Part shown: positions 23,538 through 30,647 of the stretch, in pieces
Layout: every line of letters starts with the position of its first letter
Numbering within the stretch: the stretch's first letter is position 1
Assembly: GCA_045634365.1 (NCBI GenBank)
Contig: JAZRAC010000052.1
Span: 1-31,524, forward strand
Length of the DNA: 31,524 nucleotides
Direction: 5' to 3'
DNA from: HGM04593 sp045634365
Lineage (GTDB): Bacteria; Bacteroidota; Bacteroidia; Bacteroidales; Bacteroidaceae
Position numbers and translations under genes: made by a program
Notes under the pieces: generated by a model
The model's database searches: none
Told to the model about the DNA's origin: nothing
What the model saw: the letters and a program-made list of their open reading frames with translations, nothing else

Positions 23538-24044
23538 ATGAGTATGCCTATGAAACGCGGAGCACAGCAATGGCTCCCCAGCATTTTCAACGACTTCTTC
23601 GGCAGCGACCTTATGGCACGCACCGGCAGCACAGCACCCGCAATCAACGTATTCGAGACAGAGAAAGAGTATATAATCGACGTTGCCGCACCCGGAATGA
23701 AAAAGGAGGATTTTTGCATTAACCTGAACCCCGACAACGACCTCTGCATCACAATGGAGAAAGGCTGCAACTGCAAGAAAGATGGCGAGGATTGCAAGTG
23801 CGACGAAAAGAAAGAGAGCGAAAAATGCAAAGACGACAAGTGTTGCGAGCACAGCGACGCAAAAGGTCGTTATCTGCGTCGCGAATTCTCCTACACAAAA
23901 TTCCAGCAGACACTTATACTGCCCGAGGATGCCGACACCGCCAACATTAAGGCAAAAGTACACCACGGAGTATTGCACATAGATATTCCCAAGAAAACTC
24001 CAAGCAAAGCCCAACAGATGAGCAAGGAGATAAATATAGAATAA
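23538..24044 (+). CDS. Small heat-shock protein (Hsp20) with cysteine-rich insertion
   Basis: The 168-residue protein has the N-terminal FNDFFGSDL segment, an alpha-crystallin domain starting at PAINVFETEKEY (34-45) with DVAAPGMKKEDF, and the conserved RYLRREFSYTKFQQTLILPE block (111-130), then GVLHIDIPKK. Between the strands, residues 75-109 form an insertion rich in Lys, Asp and Glu with seven cysteines (77, 79, 86, 88, 97, 102, 103) and a His (105). Further cysteines are at 60 and 70. Relatives I know carry a short charged loop without cysteines here. The reading frame is intact on both sides, so the insertion is real. It acts as an ATP-independent holding chaperone by family; the insertion may bind metal or respond to oxidation. 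Confidence 0.88.
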   Translation: MSMPMKRGAQQWLPSIFNDFFGSDLMARTGSTAPAINVFETEKEYIIDVAAPGMKKEDFCINLNPDNDLCITMEKGCNCKKDGEDCKCDEKKESEKCKDDKCCEHSDAKGRYLRREFSYTKFQQTLILPEDADTANIKAKVHHGVLHIDIPKKTPSKAQQMSKEINIE

Positions 24045-24055
24045 AAATCACCGAA

Positions 24056-24096
24056 GAAGGCCGGTAAGAAAAGAATTACACTTTCAGCCGGCCTTC
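24056..24096. terminator. Convergent terminator hairpin
   Basis: GAAGGCCGG (24056-24064) pairs with CCGGCCTTC (24088-24096), a perfect 9-bp GC-rich stem with a 23-nt loop. The right arm lies inside the last codons of the AlkD-like gene. Confidence 0.45.
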
Positions 24097-24767
24097 CATC
24101 GCAAAGAACGCAGATACTCCTTGCGCTCGGGAGATATTCGCAAGCTCTCCACCCCCTTCTGAATAGCCTTATTATGCACGTTGCGTGGCAACATCCGTTG
24201 CTCTATATAAGGCAGCGCACTATCCCACTGCTTCACCAGCGCAAAGCTGAAATACCACGCCACAGCCATCATCACATAATACTCGGCAGTGGGAACTGTT
24301 GCAACATCGCGCAACATACTCTCTTCAAAATCATCATCGAGAAAATAGGTCATCGAGGCAACAACACCATAGCGACGCACATACTCCCGTTCATCACTCA
24401 ACCATTTGCGCACAAAAGGATAGAGAAGCAAAGCATTGCCCGCAAAAGCCTTGGGACGCAGTTGGTCGCACACAGCCCAATTGTCGACAAACGGCAAAAA
24501 GCGGTCGACAAGGGCAAGCACCTCTTCCGTCGACACTTTCAATTGCGACAGCAAGAGGCTGTGCAACAAATTCTCCTCAAAATAGCAGTGAGGCAACTGC
24601 TCCATAAACTGTGCAGCCGAGCCGTCGCGCAACATCTCCCGTGCCAATGCCCGCAACTGCGGAGTGCGCACACCTATTATGCGGGCACGTTCCACCGTGG
24701 GCAATAGCTTCGCCGTGAAAAGGGCAAAATCCCCATCGCTCATCTCCTTTAAACGAGAAACTATCAT
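24084..24767 (-). CDS. AlkD-like DNA alkylation repair protein
   Basis: The 227-residue all-helical protein fits the DNA alkylation repair family of HEAT-like repeats. Typical stretches are ARIIGVRTPQLRALAREM (about 28-45), FEENLLHSLLLSQLK (about 63-77), FVDNWAVCDQLRPKAF (about 92-107) with the conserved NWA-D motif, REYVRRYGVVASMTYFLDD (about 126-144), and NKAIQKGVESLRISPERKEY near the C-terminus. AlkD removes bulky or cationic alkylated bases; some relatives have other roles. The start is ATG 24767, just after a good promoter. A longer frame back to 24977 would cross that promoter and the divergent gene's leader, so it is rejected. Confidence 0.85.
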   Translation of the reverse strand: MIVSRLKEMSDGDFALFTAKLLPTVERARIIGVRTPQLRALAREMLRDGSAAQFMEQLPHCYFEENLLHSLLLSQLKVSTEEVLALVDRFLPFVDNWAVCDQLRPKAFAGNALLLYPFVRKWLSDEREYVRRYGVVASMTYFLDDDFEESMLRDVATVPTAEYYVMMAVAWYFSFALVKQWDSALPYIEQRMLPRNVHNKAIQKGVESLRISPERKEYLRSLRWKAG

Positions 24768-24787
24768 AGAATAAGGTAATATGTTAG

Positions 24788-24820
24788 CGAAGATAGTGAC
24801 AAACGAAATACAATCACAAA
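24788..24820 (-). promoter_or_regulatory. Promoter of the AlkD-like gene
   Basis: On the minus strand, TTTG (24817-24820) and TATCTTCG (24788-24795) are 21 bp apart. This sets the start codon of the gene at 24767. Confidence 0.6.
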
Positions 24821-24859
24821 AAAACGGGCACAAATAACTTACATTGAGAATAAAATTAT

Positions 24860-24867
24860 TACATTTG
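24860..24867 (+). promoter_or_regulatory. -7 box of the NCS2 permease gene
   Basis: TACATTTG is a perfect -7 box, 27 nt before ATG 24895. It places the in-frame ATG at 24844 upstream of the transcript. A matching -33 was not found. Confidence 0.5.
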
Positions 24868-24894
24868 TTCATAAAGAACAAAACCGAAAAACAC

Positions 24895-26181
24895 ATGCTC
24901 AAAAAACTATTCGGGTTCGAAAAGGGAACCCATAACCTGCGCACCGAAATAATGGCAGGTGCAACAACTTTTCTCACAATGGCCTACATTCTGGCTGTGC
25001 AACCAAGCATTATGGAGAATGCCGGTATGGACAAAGGCGCAGTGTTCACCGCAACAGCTCTCATAAGCGCACTTGCCACACTGCTTATGGCACTGTATGC
25101 CAAGTTGCCCTTTGCGCTTGCTCCCGGTATGGGGCCCAACGCCTTTTTTGCCTTCACCATTTGCGTAGTAATGGGATACTCCTGGCAATTTGCGCTCACC
25201 GCGGTGCTTTTAGAGGGACTCATTTTCATATTACTCACAATAACAAACTTGCGCGAGAAGATACTGAACGCCATTCCCGAATGCATAAAGAATGCCATTG
25301 GAGCCGGTATAGGACTTTTTATAGCGTTTATCGGTCTGCAAAGCGCGGGTGTTGTAGTAAACAGCGATGCTACACTTGTTGAGCTTGGCAACATTACAAA
25401 CGGCACTGCATTGCTCTGCATCATAGGCCTGTTGCTAACATCTATACTTATTGTGCGCAAAGTGTCGGGAGCGTTGCTCATAGGTATTATCGCAACCACG
25501 CTCATAGGTATTCCGTTGGGAATAACGGAATTGAAAGGAATATTCGACGCTCCACCCTCGATAACTCCCATACTCTTCAAGTTCGATTTTTCACAAATTC
25601 TCACAAAGGATATGCTAATCACGGTTTTCATACTCCTTTTCGTGGATATGTTCGACACCATAGGCACCCTCATTGGTGTAGCCACCCACGCAAATATGTT
25701 CGACAAGAACGGCAAGTTGCCCTGGATAAAAAAGGCCTTTGCGGTGGATGCAGTGGGCACAACCGTGGGAGCTATGATGGGTTGCAGCACCGTAACCACA
25801 TTTGTGGAGAGCGCGTCGGGAGTGCAACAGGGCGGCCGCACAGGCATCACCTCGTTCACAACCGCACTATGCTTCCTTTTAGCAATATTTTTCGCTCCAT
25901 TCTTTATGTCGGTTCCGGCTGCAGCAACAGCACCGGTAATGATTATTGTGGGAGTGATGATGATGGCCTCGTTCAAAAAGATTGAAATTTTCGATTATAG
26001 CGAGTCTATTCCGGCATTTATCTGCGTGGTATTTATGCCTCTCTCCTACTCTATCTCCAACGGCATTATGCTTGGCATTACAAGCTATGTCATAATTAAC
26101 GTTGCAAGCGGAAAATGGAAAAAGGTGAGCATTGGCAGTGCTATTCTCGCTATACTCTTTATTCTTAAATTTATAATATAA
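24895..26181 (+). CDS. NCS2-family purine permease (AzgA/PbuG type)
   Basis: The 428-residue inner-membrane protein has about 12-14 hydrophobic segments. It begins with the family N-terminus FGFEKGTHNLRTEIMAGATT (about 5-24), FLTMAYILAVQP, and the signature APGMGPNAFFAF (about 78-89). It also carries VDMFDTIGTLIGVATHANM (about 245-263) and a GCSTVTTFVESASGVQQGGR block (about 297-316). These mark the AzgA/PbuG branch of xanthine-uracil permeases, which import hypoxanthine, guanine or adenine with protons. The exact base is not determined. It could salvage purines that meet PRPP from prs. The start at 24895 follows the -7 box at 24860-24867. Confidence 0.88.
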   Translation: MLKKLFGFEKGTHNLRTEIMAGATTFLTMAYILAVQPSIMENAGMDKGAVFTATALISALATLLMALYAKLPFALAPGMGPNAFFAFTICVVMGYSWQFALTAVLLEGLIFILLTITNLREKILNAIPECIKNAIGAGIGLFIAFIGLQSAGVVVNSDATLVELGNITNGTALLCIIGLLLTSILIVRKVSGALLIGIIATTLIGIPLGITELKGIFDAPPSITPILFKFDFSQILTKDMLITVFILLFVDMFDTIGTLIGVATHANMFDKNGKLPWIKKAFAVDAVGTTVGAMMGCSTVTTFVESASGVQQGGRTGITSFTTALCFLLAIFFAPFFMSVPAAATAPVMIIVGVMMMASFKKIEIFDYSESIPAFICVVFMPLSYSISNGIMLGITSYVIINVASGKWKKVSIGSAILAILFILKFII

Positions 26182-26194
26182 GGTATAAGGAATT

Positions 26195-26334
26195 TTTCAT
26201 AATAGAGAAGAAGATGACTAAAAAGTGTATTTCTTCGTTACGCTTGCCTTCAAAATCCTCATTTACACATAGTAAACTCCGGTTTTTCGGGCTATACAAG
26301 CCTTGAACTACATCTTTTTATTCATCTCCTACAC
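26195..26334. other. Non-coding stretch, possible dispersed repeat
   Basis: This AT-rich segment lies between the permease and its terminator and codes for nothing I can support. Its wording looks like a type of repeated intergenic sequence I associate with Bacteroidales genomes. That is recollection only, and there is no second copy in this window. Confidence 0.25.
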
Positions 26335-26377
26335 AAAAGAGGCCGCTAAAAAATACTTTTTAGTCGGCCTCTTTTTT
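26335..26377 (+). terminator. Rho-independent terminator after the permease gene
   Basis: GAGGCCG-CTAAAAA (26339-26352) pairs with TTTTTAG-CGGCCTC (26357-26371) with one bulged base, followed by a run of six T after the stem. Upstream A's allow it to work in both directions. Confidence 0.85.
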
Positions 26378-26506
26378 CATACACCGGCTATTAAGGGTTC
26401 GGTAGAAATTTATAGTGGATACTACTATTTATTTGCTAAATATTCTTGCTTTTAACTTCTCGGTGTCCCGCGAGTCGTTCTTGCTTTAAACAAATTGTTT
26501 TATATG

Positions 26507-26736
26507 TTCTTTTGTACCCAAAAGAACCAAAAGGTCCGGCACACGAGTACGTTCAAGTCGCTCACGCCTCGGCTCGCGAATTGCTGCGCAATATCCCTCG
26601 TTCGTTCCTCGCTTGGCATTAAAGGCTGTTCGTCGAAGTTAAGGGGCTCCGGAAGCGTGCGGTATTGCGTTGTGTAAAAATTAACGGCATACCGCACTAT
26701 GTCCTCGCTTGTTTCCTTAACTTCGACGGCCTTTAA
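26507..26736. repeat. Large nested inverted repeat in a gene-free region
   Basis: The gap 26182-27011 has no supportable gene. Within it, CGTCGAAGTTAAGG (26631-26644) and CCTTAACTTCGACG (26715-26728) are perfect 14-bp arms, extended by TTAAAGGC (26619-26626) and GCCTTTAA (26729-26736) past a 4-nt bulge. Inside, GTGCGGTAT (26657-26665) pairs with ATACCGCAC (26689-26697). A smaller palindrome, TTCTTTTG/CAAAAGAA, lies at 26507-26526. The stretch has a more GC-rich, CG-rich look than nearby intergenic DNA. It may be a REP- or MITE-like element or a structured RNA. From about 26740 to 26960 I see nothing. Confidence 0.55.
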
Positions 26737-26960
26737 TTCTTTCTCTTACGGTGCCGGTTATTTTTTAGAATTACCACTGCTGATATACTACACAATAATT
26801 AAAGATTTATTGGTCCACAACTTTTTGCTATTGAGCCATATTAAGGACGATAAATTTTGCACTTAAATTCCTTTTGAATACAGGGGAAATATCTACAAAA
26901 CCGATAAAGGTTTATCCGAAAAATTACTCAACAATCTCACAATAGCATAGTAAAAGTCAC

Positions 26961-26990
26961 AAAAAAACGGCCCCCAAAATTGGGAGCCGT
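26961..26990 (-). terminator. Rho-independent terminator of gapA
   Basis: On the minus strand, ACGGCTCCCA pairs with TGGGGGCCGT (26967-26990, one G-T pair), followed by seven T's (26961-26967 complement). It lies 22 bp past the gapA stop. Confidence 0.85.
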
Positions 26991-27011
26991 TCATCTGTAA
27001 CGTTAAGTCGA

Positions 27012-28022
27012 TTAAGCGTTAACTGTTGCCATGTGAGCGATAAGATCGAGAACCTTGTTAGAGTAACCAATCTCATTGTCGTACCAAGAAACAACCTTAA
27101 CGAAAGTATCTGTCAAAGCGATACCTGCTTTTGCGTCGAAGATTGAAGTACGAGTGTCACCCAAGAAGTCAGAAGAAACAACAGCGTCCTCTGTGTAACC
27201 AAGGATACCCTTCAACTCACCCTCGGCAGCCTCTTTCATAGCAGCGCAAATCTCTGCGTATGTAGCGGGCTTAGCCAAGTTAACAGTAAGGTCAACTACT
27301 GAAACGTCCAATGTGGGAACGCGCATAGCCATACCTGTCAATTTACCGTTCAAAGCGGGGATTACCTTACCCACAGCCTTTGCAGCACCGGTAGAAGAAG
27401 GAATGATGTTGCCGGCAGCAGCACGACCACCTCTCCAATCTTTTACAGAAGGACCGTCAACAGTCTTCTGTGTAGCTGTTGTAGAGTGAACAGTTGTCAT
27501 CAAACCATCGGTGATACCGAACTTGTCGTTCAAAACCTTAGCGATGGGAGCAAGACAGTTAGTTGTACAAGAAGCGTTAGAAACGAACTGTGTACCCTTA
27601 ACATAAGTCTTCTCGTTAACACCGCAAACGAACATAGGAGTATCGTCCTTTGAAGGAGCCGACATAACTACATATTTAGCACCGGCGTTGATGTGAGCCT
27701 GAGCTTTGTCTTTTGACAAGAAAAGACCGGTAGACTCAACAACATACTCAGCACCTACTGCATCCCAAGCAAGTTCGTTGGGGTCTTTGCAAGCAGTTAC
27801 GCGAATAGCCTTACCGTTAACGATAAGCTTGCTGTTCTCAACATCTGCCTCAATAGTACCATCGAAGATACCGTGCATTGTGTCATACTTAAGCATATAA
27901 GCCAAGTAATCTACGGGGCAAAGGTCGTTAATACCTACAATCTCAATGTCGCTTCTTTTCATAGCGGCACGGAACACGAAACGGCCGATACGGCCAAAAC
28001 CGTTAATACCTACTTTTGTCAT
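27012..28022 (-). CDS. gapA: Glyceraldehyde-3-phosphate dehydrogenase, type I
   Basis: The 336-residue glycolytic enzyme oxidises glyceraldehyde 3-phosphate with NAD and phosphate. It begins with the Rossmann motif GINGFGRIGR (about 5-14), has the catalytic SNASCTTNCLAP block (about 148-159, Cys near 152), HSTTATQKTVDGPS (about 179-192) and WYDNEIGYSNKVLDL near the C-terminus. Length is standard. A small lipoprotein ORF (28061-28150) lies 38 bp upstream on the same strand, so gapA is likely the second gene of a transcript starting near 28168. A strong terminator follows. Confidence 0.96.
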   Translation of the reverse strand: MTKVGINGFGRIGRFVFRAAMKRSDIEIVGINDLCPVDYLAYMLKYDTMHGIFDGTIEADVENSKLIVNGKAIRVTACKDPNELAWDAVGAEYVVESTGLFLSKDKAQAHINAGAKYVVMSAPSKDDTPMFVCGVNEKTYVKGTQFVSNASCTTNCLAPIAKVLNDKFGITDGLMTTVHSTTATQKTVDGPSVKDWRGGRAAAGNIIPSSTGAAKAVGKVIPALNGKLTGMAMRVPTLDVSVVDLTVNLAKPATYAEICAAMKEAAEGELKGILGYTEDAVVSSDFLGDTRTSIFDAKAGIALTDTFVKVVSWYDNEIGYSNKVLDLIAHMATVNA

Positions 28023-28060
28023 AATTACTTTTTATTAAAAGGTGAAAAAAATAAATTCAT

Positions 28061-28150
28061 TTAACCGCAGTTACAATATTCGGTCGCAGCGCAAGCTACC
28101 AAGAGTAACATTGCCAATGCTAAAAAACATATAATTTTTGCACATTTCAT
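28061..28150 (-). CDS. 29-residue lipoprotein-like small ORF upstream of gapA
   Basis: This short ORF encodes MKCAKIICFLALAMLLLVAC followed by nine residues (AATEYCNCG). The basic start, hydrophobic core and LVAC lipobox (Cys20) are those of a lipoprotein signal peptide, leaving a ten-residue mature tail with two more cysteines. A -7 box (28175-28182) lies just upstream, and gapA starts 38 bp after its stop, so it would be expressed at the head of the gapA mRNA. Cells could use it as a tiny lipoprotein or as a leader peptide affecting gapA. A search for conservation would decide. Confidence 0.55.
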   Translation of the reverse strand: MKCAKIICFLALAMLLLVACAATEYCNCG

Positions 28151-28174
28151 AATACGCCCTTTTAAACTGCGATG

Positions 28175-28182
28175 CAAATTTA
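28175..28182 (-). promoter_or_regulatory. -7 box for the small lipoprotein ORF and gapA
   Basis: TAAATTTG on the minus strand is a perfect -7 box, 25 nt before the small ORF. The closest TTG is about 23 bp upstream, slightly far. Confidence 0.45.
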
Positions 28183-28249
28183 AGAAAATGTTTTTATATA
28201 TAAAACAACAAATCTTCATTATTTAAACAAAAATATTGAATATCCCCAC

Positions 28250-28277
28250 ACATTTTGCCCTCATTCGGGAAAAATGT
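28250..28277. promoter_or_regulatory. Inverted repeat between gapA and mscL
   Basis: ACATTTTGCCC (28250-28260) and GGGAAAAATGT (28267-28277) pair in 10 of 11 positions around a 6-nt centre. It lies in the roughly 300-bp AT-rich gap between divergent transcripts and may be an operator for either. Nothing else is seen in 28183-28370. Confidence 0.4.
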
Positions 28278-28378
28278 TTACAAAAACCCAAAAAAGTCAC
28301 AAATTCCACAAACAGACAAACACTTTATTTATATTTACGATTTATTGCAAAGATATTATAAAATACAAAAAAAATATC

Positions 28379-28386
28379 TATCTTTG
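28379..28386 (+). promoter_or_regulatory. -7 box of mscL
   Basis: TATCTTTG is a perfect -7 box, 70 nt before ATG 28457. No TTG lies at the standard distance. Confidence 0.5.
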
Positions 28387-28456
28387 CACCGCTTGTAAAA
28401 ATAAAGCAAGTGCAGATTAACAGATAATTATCAACTTTAAATAGAAACAAACAATT

Positions 28457-28912
28457 ATGGCAAAGAGTTCTTTCCTTCAAGATTTTAAAGCCTTTGCAAT
28501 GAAAGGCAATGTTATTGATATGGCAGTCGGTGTTATCATCGGTGGTGCATTCGGTAAAATTGTAACAGCATTGGTAAACGACATTATTATGCCCGCCATC
28601 GGCTTATTGGTCGGCGGCATTAACTTTAAAGACCTCAAAGTAATCCTCACACCCGAGGTTCTCAACGAGGCCGGCGAGGTTGAAAAAGCAGCCGTTACAC
28701 TCAACTACGGTAATTTCCTCCAACAGACATTCGACTTTATCATCATTGCATTCTCCATCTTTGTTGTTATCCGCCTCATCACCAAGATGACAACCAAGAA
28801 AAAGGCCGAGGAGCCCGCTCCTGCACCTGCACCCGCACCTGCTGCACCCGAGCCCAGCGTCGAGGAGAAACTTCTCACCGAAATACGCGACCTCTTGAAA
28901 GAGAAGAAATAA
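28457..28912 (+). CDS. mscL: Large-conductance mechanosensitive channel
   Basis: The 151-residue inner-membrane protein forms the pressure-relief pore used under hypo-osmotic shock. It shows the N-terminal helix FLQDFKAFAMKGNVIDMAVG (6-25), the first membrane helix VGVIIGGAFGKIVTALVNDI (24-43) with the gating glycines, IMPAIGLLVGGINF, a periplasmic loop, and the second membrane helix FDFIIIAFSIFVVIRLI (about 92-108). An Ala-Pro repeat linker (about 119-132) then joins a C-terminal helix SVEEKLLTEIRDLLKEKK, the usual cytoplasmic bundle. The Ala-Pro linker is longer than in E. coli MscL. A terminator hairpin follows directly. Confidence 0.95.
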   Translation: MAKSSFLQDFKAFAMKGNVIDMAVGVIIGGAFGKIVTALVNDIIMPAIGLLVGGINFKDLKVILTPEVLNEAGEVEKAAVTLNYGNFLQQTFDFIIIAFSIFVVIRLITKMTTKKKAEEPAPAPAPAPAAPEPSVEEKLLTEIRDLLKEKK

Positions 28913-28929
28913 CACGCGTACATACAAAA

Positions 28930-28959
28930 ACGAGCGAACAAATATCGCTCGTTTTTTTG
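28930..28959 (+). terminator. Rho-independent terminator of mscL
   Basis: ACGAGCGA (28930-28937) pairs with TCGCTCGT (28945-28952), with a 7-nt loop and a following run of T. Confidence 0.85.
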
Positions 28960-29006
28960 TTAATAAATAAACAAAGATTCTGCGCAAAAATAAGATAAAA
29001 AAGCAG

Positions 29007-29014
29007 TATCTTCG
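29007..29014 (+). promoter_or_regulatory. -7 box of the GMP synthetase-like gene
   Basis: TATCTTCG fits the -7 consensus, 36 nt before ATG 29051. No good -33 box is seen. Confidence 0.45.
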
Positions 29015-29050
29015 CAACAGAAAAATAATACATAATATAAAATAGGAAGT

Positions 29051-30358
29051 ATGAAACAGGATATGATTGTTATTTTGGATCTCGGCAGCCACGAAAATAC
29101 CGTACTTGCCCGAGCAATCCGCGCACTGGGAGTATATAGCGAAATTTACCCCCACGACATAACAGCCCAAGAGCTCAAAGCCCTCCCCAATGTAAAAGGT
29201 GTAATAATCAACGGCGGCCCCAACAACGTAATAGACGGAGTGGCCATTGATGTTAACCCCGAAATATACAACGCAGGCTTCCCCATTATGGCAGCCGGCC
29301 ACGACAAAGCACTCTGCGAGATTAAGCTCCCTCAAATAACCAACGATGTTGAAGCCACAAAAGAGGCTGTAAAATCCTTTGTGCTCGACACCTGCAAGGC
29401 CGAGAAAAACTGGAATATGACCAACTTTGTAAACGACCAAGTTGAGCTTATACGCCGTCAGGTAGGCGACAAGAAGGTGCTTCTCGCCCTCTCGGGAGGA
29501 GTAGACAGTTCCGTTGTTGCAGCCCTCCTGCTCAAAGCCATCGGCAACAACCTCGTGTGCGTTCACGTTAACCACGGCCTTATGCGCAAAGGCGAGTCGG
29601 AAGCAGTTGTCGACGTATTCAGCAAGCAGCTGTGCGCCAACCTCGTATATGTAGATGCCACCGACCGTTTCCTCGGCAAGCTCGAAGGAGTGGCCGACCC
29701 CGAAGAGAAACGTAAAATCATCGGCGGAGAGTTTATCCGCGTATTCGAAGAAGAGGCACGCAAGCTCGACGGCATCGACTTTTTGGGCCAAGGAACCATC
29801 TACCCCGACATTGTGGAGAGTGGCACAAAGACCGCAAAAATGGTAAAATCGCACCACAACGTAGGCGGCCTCCCCGACGACCTTAAATTCGAACTTGTGG
29901 AGCCCATCCGTCAGCTTTTCAAAGACGAAGTACGCGCCTGCGGATTGGAGCTTGGCCTCCCCTATGATATGGTGTACCGCCAGCCCTTCCCCGGTCCCGG
30001 CCTCGGCGTTCGTTGCTTGGGCGCAATAACCCGCGACCGCTTGGAAGCACTCCGCGAGTCGGACGCCATTCTGCGCGACGAATTCAAGAAAGCAGGCCTC
30101 GACAAGAAAGTATGGCAATACTTCACCGTAGTGCCCGACTTTAAGTCGGTGGGTGTGCGCAACAATGCCCGCTCCTACGACTGGCCCGTAATAATCCGCG
30201 CCGTGAACACAGTGGACGCAATGACCGCCACCATCGAGCAAATTGAGTGGCCCATACTGATGAAGATTACCGACCGCATCCTTGCCGAGGTACCCACAGT
30301 GAACCGCGTCTGCTACGATATGTCACCCAAGCCCAGCGCAACGATTGAGTGGGAGTAA
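29051..30358 (+). CDS. guaA: GMP synthetase with degenerate glutaminase domain
   Basis: The 435-residue protein is about 80 residues shorter than usual GuaA. The ATP-pyrophosphatase domain is complete, with the PP-loop LALSGGVDSSV (about 144-154), IIGGEFIRVFEEEA (about 222-235) and SHHNVGGLP (about 272-280). The dimerisation domain ends in the standard TIEWE. The N-terminal class I glutaminase domain begins normally (VILDLGSHENTVLARAIRALGVYSEI, residues 7-32; VIINGGPNNVID near 51-62). Where GICYG with the nucleophile Cys is expected it reads IMAAGHDKA (about 79-87), and the rest of the domain, including the His-Glu motif, is missing before residue 115. The enzyme should still make GMP from XMP and ATP, but with free ammonia or a separate glutaminase. 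The gap is in frame, so it is not a simple frameshift. The symbol is given for the family. Confidence 0.85.
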   Translation: MKQDMIVILDLGSHENTVLARAIRALGVYSEIYPHDITAQELKALPNVKGVIINGGPNNVIDGVAIDVNPEIYNAGFPIMAAGHDKALCEIKLPQITNDVEATKEAVKSFVLDTCKAEKNWNMTNFVNDQVELIRRQVGDKKVLLALSGGVDSSVVAALLLKAIGNNLVCVHVNHGLMRKGESEAVVDVFSKQLCANLVYVDATDRFLGKLEGVADPEEKRKIIGGEFIRVFEEEARKLDGIDFLGQGTIYPDIVESGTKTAKMVKSHHNVGGLPDDLKFELVEPIRQLFKDEVRACGLELGLPYDMVYRQPFPGPGLGVRCLGAITRDRLEALRESDAILRDEFKKAGLDKKVWQYFTVVPDFKSVGVRNNARSYDWPVIIRAVNTVDAMTATIEQIEWPILMKITDRILAEVPTVNRVCYDMSPKPSATIEWE

Positions 30359-30384
30359 TAAAAACCCCTTTTTAAGCATATTTG

Positions 30385-30417
30385 AATAACCTCTGCCCTC
30401 AAAAAGCAGAGGTTATT
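30385..30417. terminator. Terminator of the GMP synthetase gene
   Basis: AATAACCTCTGC (30385-30396) pairs perfectly with GCAGAGGTTATT (30406-30417) around a 9-nt loop. Confidence 0.8.
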
Positions 30418-30430
30418 TCATTGATATATA

Positions 30431-30457
30431 CCCTCCAGACCTCTCTGGAGGGATTTT
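30431..30457 (+). terminator. Second hairpin after the GMP synthetase gene
   Basis: CCCTCCAG (30431-30438) pairs with CTGGAGGG (30445-30452), followed by ATTTTT. Two hairpins in a row at this boundary may reflect insertion of foreign DNA just beyond the native terminator. Confidence 0.7.
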
Positions 30458-30482
30458 TAACATAATAGCTAATGAATGTAAA

Positions 30483-30506
30483 TTGACACCAGTTTTTGAC
30501 ACCAGT
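30483..30506. repeat. Tandem direct repeats upstream of the integrase gene
   Basis: TTGACACCAGT occurs twice (30483-30493 and 30496-30506), 13 bp from start to start. Short direct repeats next to an integrase gene are typical of arm-binding sites for recombinase or excisionase. No att core can be named without the other end of the element. Confidence 0.5.
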
Positions 30507-30584
30507 AGCAGTTGCCACCATTTGAGCAAATGAGATTTTCCAGGTACCTTTGAAAAAAAAATCGAAAAAAAATGCTTTTACCCC

Positions 30585-30617
30585 TTGACTTTTCTATATG
30601 CCACCCATATACTTTAG
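30585..30617 (+). promoter_or_regulatory. Possible promoter of the integrase gene
   Basis: TTG (30585-30587) and TACTTTAG (30610-30617, one mismatch to the -7 consensus) are 22 bp apart. The ATG is at 30648. The region is markedly AT-rich. Confidence 0.35.
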
Positions 30618-30647
30618 AAAATAATAAGTGAAAAAAGTATTTTTAAT

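Noticed and set aside
23760..23865. Cysteine-rich insertion of the heat-shock protein as a sequencing or frame error
   Set aside because: Conserved alpha-crystallin sequence continues in the same frame on both sides.
24768..24977. Upstream start for the AlkD-like protein
   Set aside because: The extra residues do not fit the family and overlap the promoter of this gene and the leader of the divergent permease.
26500..26697. 65-residue ORF on the minus strand in the gene-free region
   Set aside because: It overlaps the nested inverted repeat, has no promoter or recognisable domain, and looks like accidental translation of a repetitive element.
29280..29400. Frameshift as the cause of the shortened glutaminase domain
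   Set aside because: The frame is open throughout and joins smoothly to the ATP-pyrophosphatase domain. No alternative frame carries the missing GICYG or HPE motifs that I could see.
28604..30241. 545-residue antisense frame across mscL and the GMP synthetase gene
   Set aside because: It is a shadow of two well-supported genes, with no domain of its own.
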